DNA from: Coprinellus micaceus | Lineage: Eukaryota; Basidiomycota; Agaricomycetes; Agaricales; Psathyrellaceae | Assembly (NCBI GenBank): GCA_951394405.1 | Contig: OX596334.1 | Span: 186,001-250,000 of the forward strand | Reading direction: 5' to 3' | DNA: 64,000 bases | Shown here: positions 23,803-34,864 of the stretch, in pieces | Position numbering within the stretch: position 1 is the stretch's first letter | Layout of the letters: every line of letters begins with the position of its first letter | Notes under the pieces: model-generated | What the model was told of the DNA's origin: nothing | The model's database searches: none | Seen by the model: the letters and a program-made list of their open reading frames with translations, nothing else | Program-made: the position numbers and the translations under genes

Positions 23803-24086
23803 AAGGAATCGACAATTTAGAAGATAGACTTGATAGCATACAGACATTCAGCAGTAACACGCACTTCGATAGCATAGCATACTTGGTTTTAATAAACGTA
23901 TTCAGCACTGAAGCGGGCATTGATGACCGGCCCCACAGGAATTTATCCCGCCTATTCCTTGAGCAGACGTTCGGAGAGGACCAACTCTGGGAACTGTGGT
24001 ACCATCGTTGGAGGCTCCTCCTCCTCAGTAGCGCGTCTGAAGAACGATACTCAGCATCAATATGACCAGACCAGCAAGAACTCGAC

Positions 24087-26231
24087 TCACCTAGAACAAC
24101 TCATACTGCTCATGACTCTCGGCCCCCCACTCCAGGTAAGAGTATCCTTCCCCGTAAGGATCCCGATCATCGACACCCTCTCCTTCCCGAATCTAACTTC
24201 CGACTGAAGCATCCTATAAGACATCGGCTCATCCGCTTTCTCTGGTCCCGTCGACAAAGCGACCATGTGGTCGAACCGGCGCCTGAGGTGCACCGGAATC
24301 CGAAGGCGCTCCTCCCGAACGTATTGCTCGAGGGGCAGAACGCTCGGAGTAAAAGGAAAGCCCTTGAGGTCGATGAAGGCGGCCATTTCGGTGGGGGCAT
24401 CACGGTTGGCAGCGATGACAGGGCCATATTTACCAGCCAAACTGTGGTGAAAGTACCGGATGGAGAAACCGAGGTGATGAGCGCGCATGCGTTGGCGGTA
24501 GCGACGTTCTTCCTGCTTTTGTTCTGAGAGAGCGCAGGTCAGGGCCGCATCTCGGATAGTAGAAATGGGCTCACCTAGATACGTTTTACGGGAGTGTTTG
24601 CACTCAAACCGATGACGCACCGCCCAGTCTTGGGTTTGGCATAGCTTGGAGCAGTATGTGACGGAGTGGCAGTGGGAGCACGCCTTGGAGTTGAGAAACG
24701 GCGGTGGATTGGTTGCATGATGCTGTTGATTCGTGCTCAGAACTCGCGTAATCAGACTAAGACAAACGGCCACTCACTTCAAGGCTATCGCAGATGGGGA
24801 ACCGGCGAGGTAACGACTGGTAGGAAGTCCTCATATCGAAGGAGAGTGCGAGAAACTCGGTGTTTATCTCTGCAAGCGGAGCCTTCGACTGTTTTGGCAG
24901 CCGCCCTGGCGGAAGAGTCCACTCGGGGTTGTCGAGTACCTGCCTGAAAACGACGTTTGCAGATACTGGAAACACAAACGAGTCCTTCACCATCTTGACG
25001 AGGTAGAACAGCTTATCCATCCCCGCCCGTGACATGGACCTCTGTTTCAGGAAGACAGAGATAGCGGACACGACCCGGCCCCTTTCCAAGGAGTCAACCA
25101 AGTTGCGTTGGAAAGAAGTCGACGATCCAAGAACCCACTGGGAGAAGACGAAGACGAAGAGGTCGCTGATGCGCTCCGTGTATATGTACTCGACTTCCTC
25201 TTCAACTGGAGCTCGCGTTAAGGCAGTGAGGATGTCGCAGTACGTCGCAACATTGGCAGTCGCCTCCCTGACGACAGCTCCAAGGGTCTGAGGATGCCGC
25301 AACATAAGAGACTGGTTAATGTCCATCATTGCTCTACAGCTCTCGAGGATCTTTAGGTAGTGCATGGTATCCTGCCTCTCCCGAGCGTAGATGGTCAAGA
25401 GCTTGCCCCGAGCGATAAGCCGGTCGATGAAGATCGTCTGGTCGCAGGGAGTAGAGGGAGTGGACAGTCGCTGGATGATGGGCGCAGGGTTATCTGACCT
25501 GGTGACCTGGACGAACCTGAGGACTACGTCGATAATGGGACACCCCGCCTCACGGACGCGGAACCTTGGGCGTGCAAGGAAGAGTGGTTCTGAGTTGTCG
25601 GTGAGGGTGGACCAAAGAACAAGGGCGATGTCAACAGCAATGGGACTGGCGAGGACATCTACCTCTAGATCTGCATCCAAATCCATCACCCCGAGTAGAA
25701 GCCCTGAGTGGAGGATGAAGGAAGGCTCATCGGCCTTCACTGGTTTTTTGGTGTCGATGAACCCAGGTCTATGTCCCAGGTCGACTAGAATCCAGGTTAG
25801 GATGGTTGAGAGGTTGCTCCTAATGACAGATACAGTTTCCTGCTTCGCTCCAGGGTGCTTGGCGCATCCAAGCGAAGCCATGTATACCCCATTGATCGCC
25901 ACCGATCCCATTTCTTTGGCATAAGGGAGAGGAGGAGCCAACTGCCTTCCTTTGTTGAGAGTCTCCACGCCCTCGGTCAGAACTTCGGGTCTGAGCTGGG
26001 AAATCAGCGCGTCGAGGATGTCGCTGGTGTACTTCCCAATGTCATGCACGAGAATGTGCACCAGTTTGTCCACTGAGACGCGATTGCCGCGTCGTGCGGT
26101 TGCGATGAGTTCCTGAAGATAGTGGAGGCAGTTCGAATCAGTCCCAAAGGAAACTGTGTGCGTTGACTCGAATTACAGACATCAACGGGTTCAGATATGG
26201 GTGGAAATGCAAGCAGGTCTGATTTGAGCAT
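24087..26231 (-). CDS. MYND zinc-finger protein, paralogue 7
   Basis: Predicted 644-aa family member on the minus strand. Exons: 26231-26177 (tentative), 26072-24778, 24722-24575, 24523-24087. The finger reads ICDSLE|HH..., ACSHC, TYCSKLC, then H and C of RHRFEC; the second Cys of the usual first pair is replaced by His, which could still bind zinc. The first exon was chosen because its phase fits and it gives an 18-codon start, but the resulting 104-nt intron is longer than usual. This is the most diverged copy and lies apart from the others behind the Pro/Gly-rich gene. Confidence 0.72.
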
Positions 26232-27036
26232 TTTGGCTACGATTCCGCAGGCAGGATGGTGGTGGTCAAGAGGAAACCCGATATGGCTGACGCGCGATTT
26301 CAATCCCGCCGCGGCGCAGCGCAAATGATGACATCAGTGACACAGAAACTGGAACCTAGGTCGGAGTCAGGAGCCCTTTGACTTGAATATCCAACGGTAG
26401 GTCTCGAGGAAACTGGAAGGGTGGACCCACGGACACTGTGCGATAGACCGAGGCCAGGTCTTTTGCATTTGAGAATAACATCTCAGTAGATCTGGCGCCA
26501 AACCACTTCGAGGGTCAATACCCAAGAACGGCTCTGAGGTCATCTGGACACCGGGACGAGCGCTGTCGCCGCAGTGTATTTCGTGGCTTCAGATACATCC
26601 GAACCTGGGGTGGATAAAGTGAGGGGCCCTGTGCAGTCCGAATCTTGGAGGAGGTGTGCATGGAGGTCACACTTACCGACGGAGGATCAGCGCAAAGTCG
26701 TCGATGAAATATGATCCGTGAACTCATGTCCGTCTGCCCACCCGAAGGTTCGGAACGCTCTAGATCGGTTTGGTGGCCTTGGTGACCCTGGTGGCCTTTG
26801 CCTTGACTTTATTTGACTCGCAGAGAGAGCTGATGATTCGAGGTAGAACGTAGAAGACAAGGAGTGGCGGGTACTGGCTTTGAAAAATCAACAAGGGCGG
26901 CATCAGTCACTGATTCGAACCTCGCTCAACGCAGTCTTTTTCAACAAGAATAACCGCAAACAAGAGCAGGGAGGAACAGTGACTCAAAGCGTTAGATTGT
27001 ATCGTACGTGGATGGGTACAAGGAGAGATGGCGTCA
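26232..27036. other. Gene-free stretch
   Basis: Between MYND paralogue 7 and the end of the FKBP gene. No reading frame with family resemblance or consistent splice structure was found. Confidence 0.3.
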
Positions 27037-27708
27037 TTAAAGCTCTGATTTTCCTGGAGACGGAGCTTTCCTCTTCAGCGCCTTGAGCTCGACATTGTAA
27101 ATAGCGGGCTCGCCATCTGGGAAGGTGCCGTTGAGCAAGATGTTTGGATGCATATCAAGCTACTCACTGAACGTCAAGTCCCCGGGAATGATCAACTTCC
27201 TCCTCTCCCCTACACACATCTTCGTCATGCCTTGCTCCCATCCGGCCATCACCTTCCCGACTCCGACTACGGGCGCTAATCAGAGCTGGCACGGCTGCAC
27301 AACGAAGTGTAGTACGTACGGGTGAACTTCAATGGCTCAGGCTTGCCGATGCTATCAGCAAAAGAGGGGGATGATCAGCGGAGGACGATTGGGTCAATTG
27401 TAGGACTCACTTCGTGTCGAAGATAGTGTCAGGATCGGTGTAGAACGCCCCGCTCTGATTCTTGGTTAGTCGTTGCTCTCGAAAGGATATGGGCTAAAAC
27501 GTACGTATACAACGTTCAACTCATCGCCCTTCCTGGTCTTCCTCGCATTCTTCTTATGGCAATGGGCCGGCTCATACAGCGTCTCGATCTTGAGCTTCTT
27601 CGGTTTCTTTGGCCCCGTTTCGTCGGCTGATGCTGAAGTTGGACCATCAAGCAAGGATGCGAGCAGCGCGAAGAGAAAGCAAAATAGCCAGCTAGTACGT
27701 CCCACCAT
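27037..27708 (-). CDS. FPR2: FKBP-type peptidyl-prolyl cis-trans isomerase, ER-type
   Basis: Predicted 155-aa enzyme catalysing cis-trans isomerisation of prolyl bonds. Five exons: 27708-27505, 27454-27411, 27351-27320, 27275-27168, 27116-27037; introns are 44-59 nt and all frames join. An N-terminal hydrophobic signal peptide (about residues 1-28, LFCFLFALLASLL) directs it to the secretory pathway, as in FKBP2/Fpr2 proteins. The FKBP core is recognisable: KTRKGDELNVVY, SGAFYTDPDTIFDT, GVGKVMAGWEQGMTKMCVGERRKLIIP, and the closing strand AIYNVELKALK. Its length is normal for the short ER isoform. No HDEL-type retention signal is seen at the C-terminus (PGKSEL ends the protein). The small third exon is the least certain. 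Confidence 0.85.
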
Positions 27709-28563
27709 GCTGATTTCGACAGCAATGTTGAGGAGATTGTCTCAGTGAGGGGGTATCAGCGCGTTCCCACTGTGGAATCGGTATTAGTGCTTGGATGGAT
27801 AATCCCCGCATGAGCCTCGGCGTCGTCGAATACCTTCCGCAACGTGTACTGAGACGTGTCCGGGTTTCACAGGTGCTTCTTAAAGGCCTCTTCCGTGTGC
27901 GTCATAATAGATTAGCCTTCGAACACTACTTACATCGTGATGGGAATCGCAGTTGAATCGCAGAGTTGGGGACAAAGCAAGCCGGCATTCGGTGATACCG
28001 CATTTCGAAGATTCGAAGCACCGAACCTTGGCGCCCACTTGAAGGATAGAGCGAATGGCTCTATTCGAAGGTATCGGTCTCCAGTTCGATAGCATAGTTG
28101 GCAATCCAGAGTCAATCGGATCTGGCGGAAGCTGAACAGACCTTCGAAGCTTAATCCCCGTTTGGAACTTGAGCTACTGCCTTCGTCCTTCAGAGCTCTC
28201 GCTCGCCCGGAGCCAGAGGGTGTTCGGGTTCCACAAAGCTAGATCATGGGTCCCCAGATTGGTTGGCGAACGCGTAACCGAATGTTGGGGAGGAAGCCCA
28301 TGTTCGGTAGTGAGGAATGAGCTGAAATTGAGAGGGAACATCGTGTCGACGTAATCGCCAGCCAGTTCGAAGTGCGCACATGGTCACCTCCCGCTGACCG
28401 TGTTGCGGTCCTTTAAACTTTAAAGAGCTGAAATGGGTTTCGGTGAGTGCGATGAAGTGCATTCACGATTTTATTTGTGTATTCAGACTACTATGCCCAG
28501 CGGGCGCCCCATCTTGAGATATCCCATACCACTCAAACAGTTCAGCACGAGTCATTTGCTACA
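27709..28563. other. Gene-free stretch
   Basis: Upstream of the FKBP gene and downstream of the F-box-like gene on the same strand. GGCGCCC occurs at 28030-28036. No gene recognised. Confidence 0.3.
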
Positions 28564-30709
28564 TCAAGCGCCCAAGGTCGTGTCCAGTTCAACCTCCATT
28601 GACTCCTCGCCGACTTCTTCACCCCGCTCCTCCTCATCTTCGTCCTCGTCCTCGTCCGATGACGTATCATTGCCGCTTCCATCCAGCTCAACCTCAAGCT
28701 CAAATTTAAGCTCTCCCTTTCGTGCCCGCTCCCGAAGCTGGGGGAACGCCACCACGAACGCGACAGTTTTCACCTCGCCTAACACTTCTCGAGCAGCCCA
28801 AGAAGCGGTGAGCTGAGTGTTCAACACAATAGCCAGCTTCACCTTCTTCAGGGTTGCAACGGCGCCCTGACCCAGGGCGGTATCAAGTTCTCCCAGAGCC
28901 TCGCAAAATCGAGCGTCGACCTCCAGAGCATGGACATGCCCCCTAATACAGATGGAGATGTCTAGCTCTTCGAGCCCAGATAACGCAGAGAGGGCGCCAT
29001 TCTTCAGGAAGGAGTGATATATGTCTTGAATGGACGTGTCCTCGGCGCTGATGCACATCCGAATGTTGTAGGAGAGTTTCCTGAGGGCGCTGCGTGACGC
29101 ACGGTGGAGGTCTTGAAGAGGGGATGTGACATACAGTGTTCTTCGCCCAGAACCGACCTCTTGGCACCCGAAATCTTGTGATGGTAACTCGGGTTGCAGT
29201 TCTTACCCAAATGTTATTTAAAATAGCGCAATCGACGCAGATTCGCGATGGCTTTCAGACTATCTCCTTACTTTGTCGAAGTTCGTAGATTTTTCGAAAA
29301 AGTTGTCCGAAATTTGAATTTTGTCACGTGGACCTTCTATACTGGGAAGTGATCTCACACGCATCACGTGAGGTGCCCAGCCCCTGTTCCCTCCCCTTCC
29401 CTCCCTCGGCTTGGCTCAGGTACCCATTCAAGTGAAAGTTGGGTTGGGAGAGCCCGGGTGTGGAGGGTAAACACGGGAAAGGTCACTTGCATGGTTTTTA
29501 AGTGTCTAGCTGACCCTAGAAGGCTCAGAGAAGGTCATTAGAGTTGCGAAACTTTTTCGAAAATTTGAATTTGGTCACGTGACAGGCGGTTTCTCGGACT
29601 TTTCATTTTTACGCAAATTCTGCTGGGTTTCCTTCTAAATCTCGTTTTTCGAGCCCAAAAGCCAAGGAGAAGGCCCTTTCCCTGAGGTGCCGCCTCTTTG
29701 CGAAGAACACTGTACTTCAGAGTGGAAGGCACGGGAAAGAAGTCGTAAAGGTGGAGTTCTTTCAGGGCCATCGTTCGTTGGAAGACGTCGCACGTGGCGA
29801 AGGCTGGTTCTCCTTCTCCTGGCTCTTCTTCGTCTTCGTCTTCTCCTTTCTCGGTATCTACAGGTGGGCCAACGGCGATCGTTAACTTCTCGAGGTAGGC
29901 GAACGAGATGCCGAAGCGGTTGGGGTTCCAAAGCCTGCGCAAAATTACTGCGAGGATGGGGTTGGAAGAATCGGCGTCCAGCTTCAACGTCTTCAGTTTG
30001 AGGGGACGTCCAGAGCCCCCAGGCTCTCTACGATGTAAAATCTATCAATATGAATTCGAATGACATAAGGCGAGACAACGCACTGGGGGCGAAGAGGGAG
30101 GATGCATGAGCGCTGAAGGTCAAGGCATTCGAGGCCCGTTATTTTGAACATTATCGACGAAGGCATTTCAATGCTCCGAAGGGTCAGAGACTGTAACGTA
30201 GGGAGCTCCAGGATTGCTTGTACGGCATGGGCGTGTCGTGGAAAGTGATGAAAATGGTCAGAGTCGAACATCTTGAAACACTGTCGACTCCAGAACATTG
30301 GGGAGTCCCGGGGTGCCTCGTCCACAAGCAACTTGAGCTCGACGACGTTTCGCAGCTGCTCTAGAGCATACGCGAGCTCTGGCTTCGCGACGTCGGAGGT
30401 CTCCCACTCCGTAATGCGATAAGTCAGCCTCCGGACGTAGGCTCCAACGTGCGGACTCCTTGCCATTAGCGCTGCGAAGCGCGAAGTGTAGTCGGGAACA
30501 CTGATTATCTCGCCGCCTTCAACGATCTTGTCAGGGTGGAGCGTGATGGCGCTGAAGAGAACGTCTTGGCAAGCTGGTACGCAGGACTTTGAGACCAGAC
30601 AGAGCGCCTTCACATCGTCCCGCCTGGAAGGCTGAAGATCCTTTTCCTCGCCATAAGCCACCTCGCTAACTATACAGTTGAGGACGTCGCGGGGTATGCT
30701 TTCCTTCAT
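28564..30709 (-). pseudogene. F-box-like protein, paralogue 2, split by a MITE
   Basis: Minus-strand gene with exon 1 at 30709-30084 and exon 2 from 30027, separated by a 56-nt intron at the same place as in its two paralogues. The start MKESIPRDVLNCIVSEVAYG is F-box-like, and LVSKSCVPACQDVLFSAITL matches paralogue 3 closely. Exon 2 is interrupted at 29132-29714 by a 579-bp transposon-like element. If the element and one TA copy are ignored, the frame is open across the junction and matches paralogue 3, giving about 502 aa with an acidic tail (DSDEDEDEDEEE-like). As it stands the protein would end inside the element, unless it is spliced out, for which I see no good sites. Confidence 0.75.
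29134..29712. mobile_element. Tc1/mariner-like MITE, 579 bp
   Basis: Bounded by perfect 13-bp terminal inverted repeats, CAGTGTTCTTCGC at 29134-29146 and its complement at 29700-29712, each flanked by TA (29132-29133 and 29713-29714). A TA target duplication and CAGTG ends fit the Tc1/mariner superfamily. Inside are two direct copies of a block reading AATTTGAATTT(T/G)GTCACGTG (near 29313 and 29562) with TTTTTCGAAAA neighbours. No transposase frame, so it is non-autonomous. It splits an F-box-like gene. Confidence 0.8.
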
Positions 30710-31592
30710 CACACAGAGGTTGAAGGTACGAATCGATAGTGGGGGGAAGAAACAAGGTATCGATCGCTGGACTAGCTAAGTGTGAACGGCGCGATCATTT
30801 CCAAACTCCGCCACGCTGGGCGAATCTTAAAGTGTACGTAACACGACTACAGGTTAAACCTACTGCGACACGAATGAATCACGTCCTACGGCCAATTAGG
30901 CTCTTCTCGCCTCATGGGAGCAGAAGTGCTGGTCATGAATCCCCATCTTCGCTAGGGAACCTTGAGGGAACCGGGGAACCGCGAGCTCCGCGGTGAGTGT
31001 ATCGGGCCCCGTTCTTCTGCACCATTTTGTATTTGCGTTTCTTGACCCTCCAATGGTACTTAGTGAGCGCTGGGAATCAATTGGCCAAGGGTTGAGATTG
31101 GAGCTTACCGGCGTCGGATAGTGCATTGGCGCTACTCCGGCGAGATCAGGACGGGTGAAGTGAACTCCCTGGTCGCGTGGGCCAGTCGCGTCGCTAATTG
31201 GCGTCGCGCCACGCACGTGACTCTGAATTTACCCGATTTAGAGAGCTCCCGAGACGCTCCGAATCTCGGATTGTATCGTTTCTCAGCCTTCCACCTCCTT
31301 CCACATTCAACGTTCTCTCTACACATTATACAAACTGACCTCGTTATGTGCGGCATACGAACTATGGGGCGGGTTGTGGCGGTGTCTCGGCGCCTGAACC
31401 ATCATGATGGGAATCGTCATGGACCGGACATTTTTCGCAGCTTACCTCGAACCGCATCTCTCCTCTGCTATCTCAACTGTTCGTGGAGGCTTTGTGCACG
31501 TTTAGCCGCATTCTGTTCGCCTCGAAACCTGCGACGTTGCGGTACATAGGACGTTTACATCTCTAACTGGAACCACGACACCTTGCTCGGTT
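30710..31592. other. Gene-free stretch
   Basis: Between a minus-strand and a plus-strand gene, so it should hold two promoters. GGCGCCT at 31389-31395 is about 200 bp before the next start. No gene recognised. Confidence 0.3.
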
Positions 31593-32480
31593 ATGACGAA
31601 ACTCAGCTATCTCCCTCTCTCGACCTCCTCAATCTCTCCAAAGGACCAAGAATCCGGAGGAATAATCGACACCTTCCTTCGCAAATCCACCTGGATATGG
31701 CCTGAAGAAGGAGGCTACCCTGCGCCGATGGTCCCAGGCGACGAGCAGCGCGCCTTCCGCAAGACCATCTCTATCGCCCGAAGGAAGGAAGCCAAGTCGA
31801 CCACGATCATTATCACAGCCGACAACTACTTCCAGCTCTACGTCAACGGCGTTCTGCTGCACGAGGCTGACCGAACACACGACTGGGGCAAACCCATCGC
31901 CTTCACAATCCCCGTTTCCGGAGACAAGATCGTGTATGCCGTGCGCGCTATCAACAGATACGCCGATATCGGGCTTTGGCAGCCGAGTCCTGCTGGACTC
32001 AGAATGGGGGTGGAGGTGCACTACACGGATGGAACGGCTAGTGGGGTATCATACACGGGACAGGACAAGTCATGGTTATCCGGGCGTCTCTTCCCCGAGG
32101 GGTGGGAGGAACCAGAATTCGACGATAGAAGATGGAAGCCTGCTCAGATTATGCCCAATGCCTTCGCCAATGGACCCGTCTGGGGTTCCCTTGAGCGGCC
32201 ACACCAGCTCTGGGTCGCCACGACGTTGCCTTCGGTGAACCCAGCCATAGGTCAACCAACCTCGACCTTAACCCTGGCTCTTCACGGCGCTGCTATCACC
32301 ACACCCGCCTCAGCAGCTCACCACGGGCTCAGTGACCACGCCATGAACCTCCAGAACGCGTTCTCGAGCGGAGAATACGCGGGATTTGCTATTGGGCTAT
32401 GCCTGGGTGCTGTCTTGGCGAGCACGATTCTAACATTCATGTTCTCCCGGCGCCGTATTCGCGAGGGAAAAGAATGGTGA
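31593..32480 (+). CDS. Galactose-binding-like domain protein with C-terminal membrane helix, copy A
   Basis: Intronless 295-aa protein. Residues about 25-215 form a beta-sandwich-type domain recalling the N-terminal galactose-binding-like domain of bacterial rhamnosidases: STWIWPEEGG, QRAFRKT, IIITADNYFQLYVNG, AVRAINRY, PAGLRMGV, LFPEGWEEPEFDDRRW. A Ser/Thr/Pro/Ala-rich linker and one membrane segment (about residues 263-286) follow, ending in a short basic tail (RRRIREGKEW). No N-terminal signal peptide is visible; the start YLPL is conserved in the three paralogues. It is the most diverged of the four. Function unknown; carbohydrate binding is inference. Confidence 0.75.
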   Translation: MTKLSYLPLSTSSISPKDQESGGIIDTFLRKSTWIWPEEGGYPAPMVPGDEQRAFRKTISIARRKEAKSTTIIITADNYFQLYVNGVLLHEADRTHDWGKPIAFTIPVSGDKIVYAVRAINRYADIGLWQPSPAGLRMGVEVHYTDGTASGVSYTGQDKSWLSGRLFPEGWEEPEFDDRRWKPAQIMPNAFANGPVWGSLERPHQLWVATTLPSVNPAIGQPTSTLTLALHGAAITTPASAAHHGLSDHAMNLQNAFSSGEYAGFAIGLCLGAVLASTILTFMFSRRRIREGKEW

Positions 32481-32683
32481 TCAACGAGAAGTACGTTGTT
32501 CATCTTTGACTTCCCCATCCCAACATCTGATGAATTATCAATTTCCCCAGCAACATTGACGTTCGGCGCTTAACGGCTGGCCCTTGAATTGAGTCGCCGA
32601 TCGGTTGCTGTAGGCCAGTCCTTAAGTGAAGGAGACCACGCCTCGCGCGTGCTGTTTGCTTTTGACTCCTCCCCTCATTCACC

Positions 32684-33553
32684 ATGTCCTACCTGTCCTT
32701 CCTCCCCCTGCAAGACCAACCCGTTCCCAGCAACGCCAGCACACTCATTTCCACCGTCCAAACCACCGCCTCATGGATATGGCCTGCCGAAGATACCAAC
32801 CTCTACCCTCCACCGCAAGTACCTGGGAATGTCCAACGCGTCTTCCGCAAGACCTGGACGAACTCGGCCCCCACATCGAAGACCGCCGAAGAAACCACAA
32901 TCGTTATCACCGCCGACAACTCCTTCGAACTCTTCGTCAATGGCGTCCTCCTCCACGCTCAAGATGACGACGACTCCTGGGAGAAACCATTCCTCTTCTC
33001 CGTGCCCGTCTCCGGCAACAGAATAACCTACGCCATCCGCGCCGTCAACAGATACGGCGATAGCGGCGCTCCAGCGTTCAGCGCAGCTGGCCTCCGCGCC
33101 GCAGTGCGAGTCAGCTTCACGCCGTCCAGCGGGTCAGCTGCCCCAGAAACGTTCTATACAGGCTCAGACCAGACCTGGCTATCGACTCGGATATTCGGGA
33201 GTGGGTGGGAACAGCCGGGTTACGATGATAGCCAGTGGCCCGCTGCCAAGGTCATGCCCGACACCGTTAATGGGACGCCTGTGTGGGGCGGCTTATCCAC
33301 CCCAGAGAAGCTGAATTTGGCGACTGCGATCCCGCAACCGGCGAGCGGTGGGGTTGTCACAATCGTCGCCGCTCCATCAGCGACGTCTGCAGGGATAAGG
33401 AACGGTAGTGGGAGTGGGTCGAATGGAGTTGTGTTGACGAATGCCCAGCTGGCTGGGATGGTGGTTGGGATTACCGTGGGTGCGGCTCTAATCGGGGCGC
33501 TGGTCTCGTACCTACTGGCTAGGCGGAAATACGTCCGGGGCAGAGTGTACTAG
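32684..33553 (+). CDS. Galactose-binding-like domain protein with C-terminal membrane helix, copy B
   Basis: Intronless 289-aa paralogue, head-to-tail with copies A and C. Conserved blocks: YLSFLPLQD at the start, SWIWPAED, GNVQRVFRKTW, VITADNSFELFVNG, YAIRAVNRYGD, GLRAAVRV, IFGSGWEQPGYDDSQW, NGTPVWG. The membrane segment (about residues 257-280) is followed by the tail ARRKYVRGRVY. The Ser/Gly-rich linker before it is glycine-asparagine rich (NGSGSGSNG). GGCGCTTAA (TTAAGCGCC on the minus strand) lies at 32565-32573, about 110 bp upstream. Confidence 0.78.
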   Translation: MSYLSFLPLQDQPVPSNASTLISTVQTTASWIWPAEDTNLYPPPQVPGNVQRVFRKTWTNSAPTSKTAEETTIVITADNSFELFVNGVLLHAQDDDDSWEKPFLFSVPVSGNRITYAIRAVNRYGDSGAPAFSAAGLRAAVRVSFTPSSGSAAPETFYTGSDQTWLSTRIFGSGWEQPGYDDSQWPAAKVMPDTVNGTPVWGGLSTPEKLNLATAIPQPASGGVVTIVAAPSATSAGIRNGSGSGSNGVVLTNAQLAGMVVGITVGAALIGALVSYLLARRKYVRGRVY

Positions 33554-33936
33554 GCGTTGTACCCCTGTCAGGGATGGACCTTAGGCATGGGCAGTTGGAC
33601 CAGAATCCACATGGTGTTTTGTTGATTGCTGCGTGCGCTTACGGATGAATCTACCCTCGTACTGCGATCCAGGAGACAAGCGCCCGAGGCTATGTCTGTT
33701 CTTCAACCTGATCTCTTGATGTCTGGCTATCACCACATTGAATCACTGCCTCGCTTGCGACGGGAACGGCTTGCTGTCTGGGTATTAAAACCAGGCGCCG
33801 CTTTTCAAGTACCGAGGTACTAACCGTATCGTCCACCCTCCCTCTCCCACTCAGACCGTCGCCTGGTGCGAGCGTGTCATCTCCCTCGCTGGTCGGGCCC
33901 CACTGCTGGACAGGCACCCCCACAAATAACCCCCTC
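33554..33936. other. Intergenic region between copies B and C
   Basis: No gene. CAAGCGCCC at 33677-33685 and a second GGCGCC near 33796 lie upstream of copy C. Confidence 0.35.
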
Positions 33937-34788
33937 ATGACCTCTTCAACCTACCTCCCCCTCCAAGAATCCCCCGTCCCCGACCATGTATCCAGCCTCA
34001 TCGACGCCTTCATGCACAACTCCTCCTGGATCTGGACTTCGGAGGACCCCTCTCTCTACTCTCCCCCAATCGCCCCTGGAAACTCCCAACGCGCATTCCG
34101 CCGAACGTGGGTCAACTCCTCACCCTCCTTCAAAGTCGCTTCGTCTACGACCATCGTAATCACTGCGGACAATTCCTTCGAACTCTTCGTCAATGGCATT
34201 CTCCTCCACGCTCAGAACTCCAGCCATGCTTGGGAAAAACCTCTCCTCTTTACTGTGCCGATATCGCCGGACGTTCCCAACCGGGTGACATATGCGATCC
34301 GTGCGGTGAACGCCTTCAGCAACCTCGGTGCCCCACTACCCAGTTTCGCAGGCTTACGAGCAGCGATTAAGGTTGATTTCTCTTCGCCTGCCGACACCCC
34401 CTCTGAAGTGTTCTATACGGGTCCAAACCAAAATTGGTCTTCGTCTCATATCTTTGGGAGTGGGTGGGAGCAAGTGGATTTCGACGATGGGAAGTGGGAT
34501 GCGGCGAAAGAGGTGCCGGATATGGTCAACGGAACGGCGGTGTGGTGGACGATGAACCAACCTACCCGACTGAATTTCGCGACCTCCGTACCGAGCACCC
34601 CAAGCTCAGGATTTCCTGCACCAACCCCGTCTGAGTCGACTTCTGCGGGCATAGGGTCGCGAGTGGCTGTTTCGCGGGGGGAGCTCGCTGGGATGATTAT
34701 CGGCGTCACATTAGTCGCTAGTTCCTTGGGGGCTCTCGTTTCTTTCTTGATGGTTCGACGACGGTATACCCTGGGTAAGGTGTTCTAG
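33937..34788 (+). CDS. Galactose-binding-like domain protein with C-terminal membrane helix, copy C
   Basis: Intronless 283-aa paralogue. The ATG at 33937 was chosen because it places the conserved start (TYLPLQE) at the same position as in copies B and D; sequence upstream is in frame but lacks a conserved start. Blocks: SSWIWTSED, NSQRAFRRTW, VITADNSFELFVNG, YAIRAVNAF, GLRAAIKV, IFGSGWEQVDFDDGKW, NGTAVW. The C-terminal membrane helix is followed by VRRRYTLGKVF. Several N-x-S/T sequons occur (NSSPS, NSSHA, NGTA). With no signal peptide the side of the membrane on which the domain lies is unclear. Confidence 0.78.
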   Translation: MTSSTYLPLQESPVPDHVSSLIDAFMHNSSWIWTSEDPSLYSPPIAPGNSQRAFRRTWVNSSPSFKVASSTTIVITADNSFELFVNGILLHAQNSSHAWEKPLLFTVPISPDVPNRVTYAIRAVNAFSNLGAPLPSFAGLRAAIKVDFSSPADTPSEVFYTGPNQNWSSSHIFGSGWEQVDFDDGKWDAAKEVPDMVNGTAVWWTMNQPTRLNFATSVPSTPSSGFPAPTPSESTSAGIGSRVAVSRGELAGMIIGVTLVASSLGALVSFLMVRRRYTLGKVF

Positions 34789-34864
34789 TAAGTAATACTT
34801 AGTGCCACAGGGGTGATACGATCGTCGTCAATGTGTGGTCATGGACAGTCGTTTCACTACTTAT

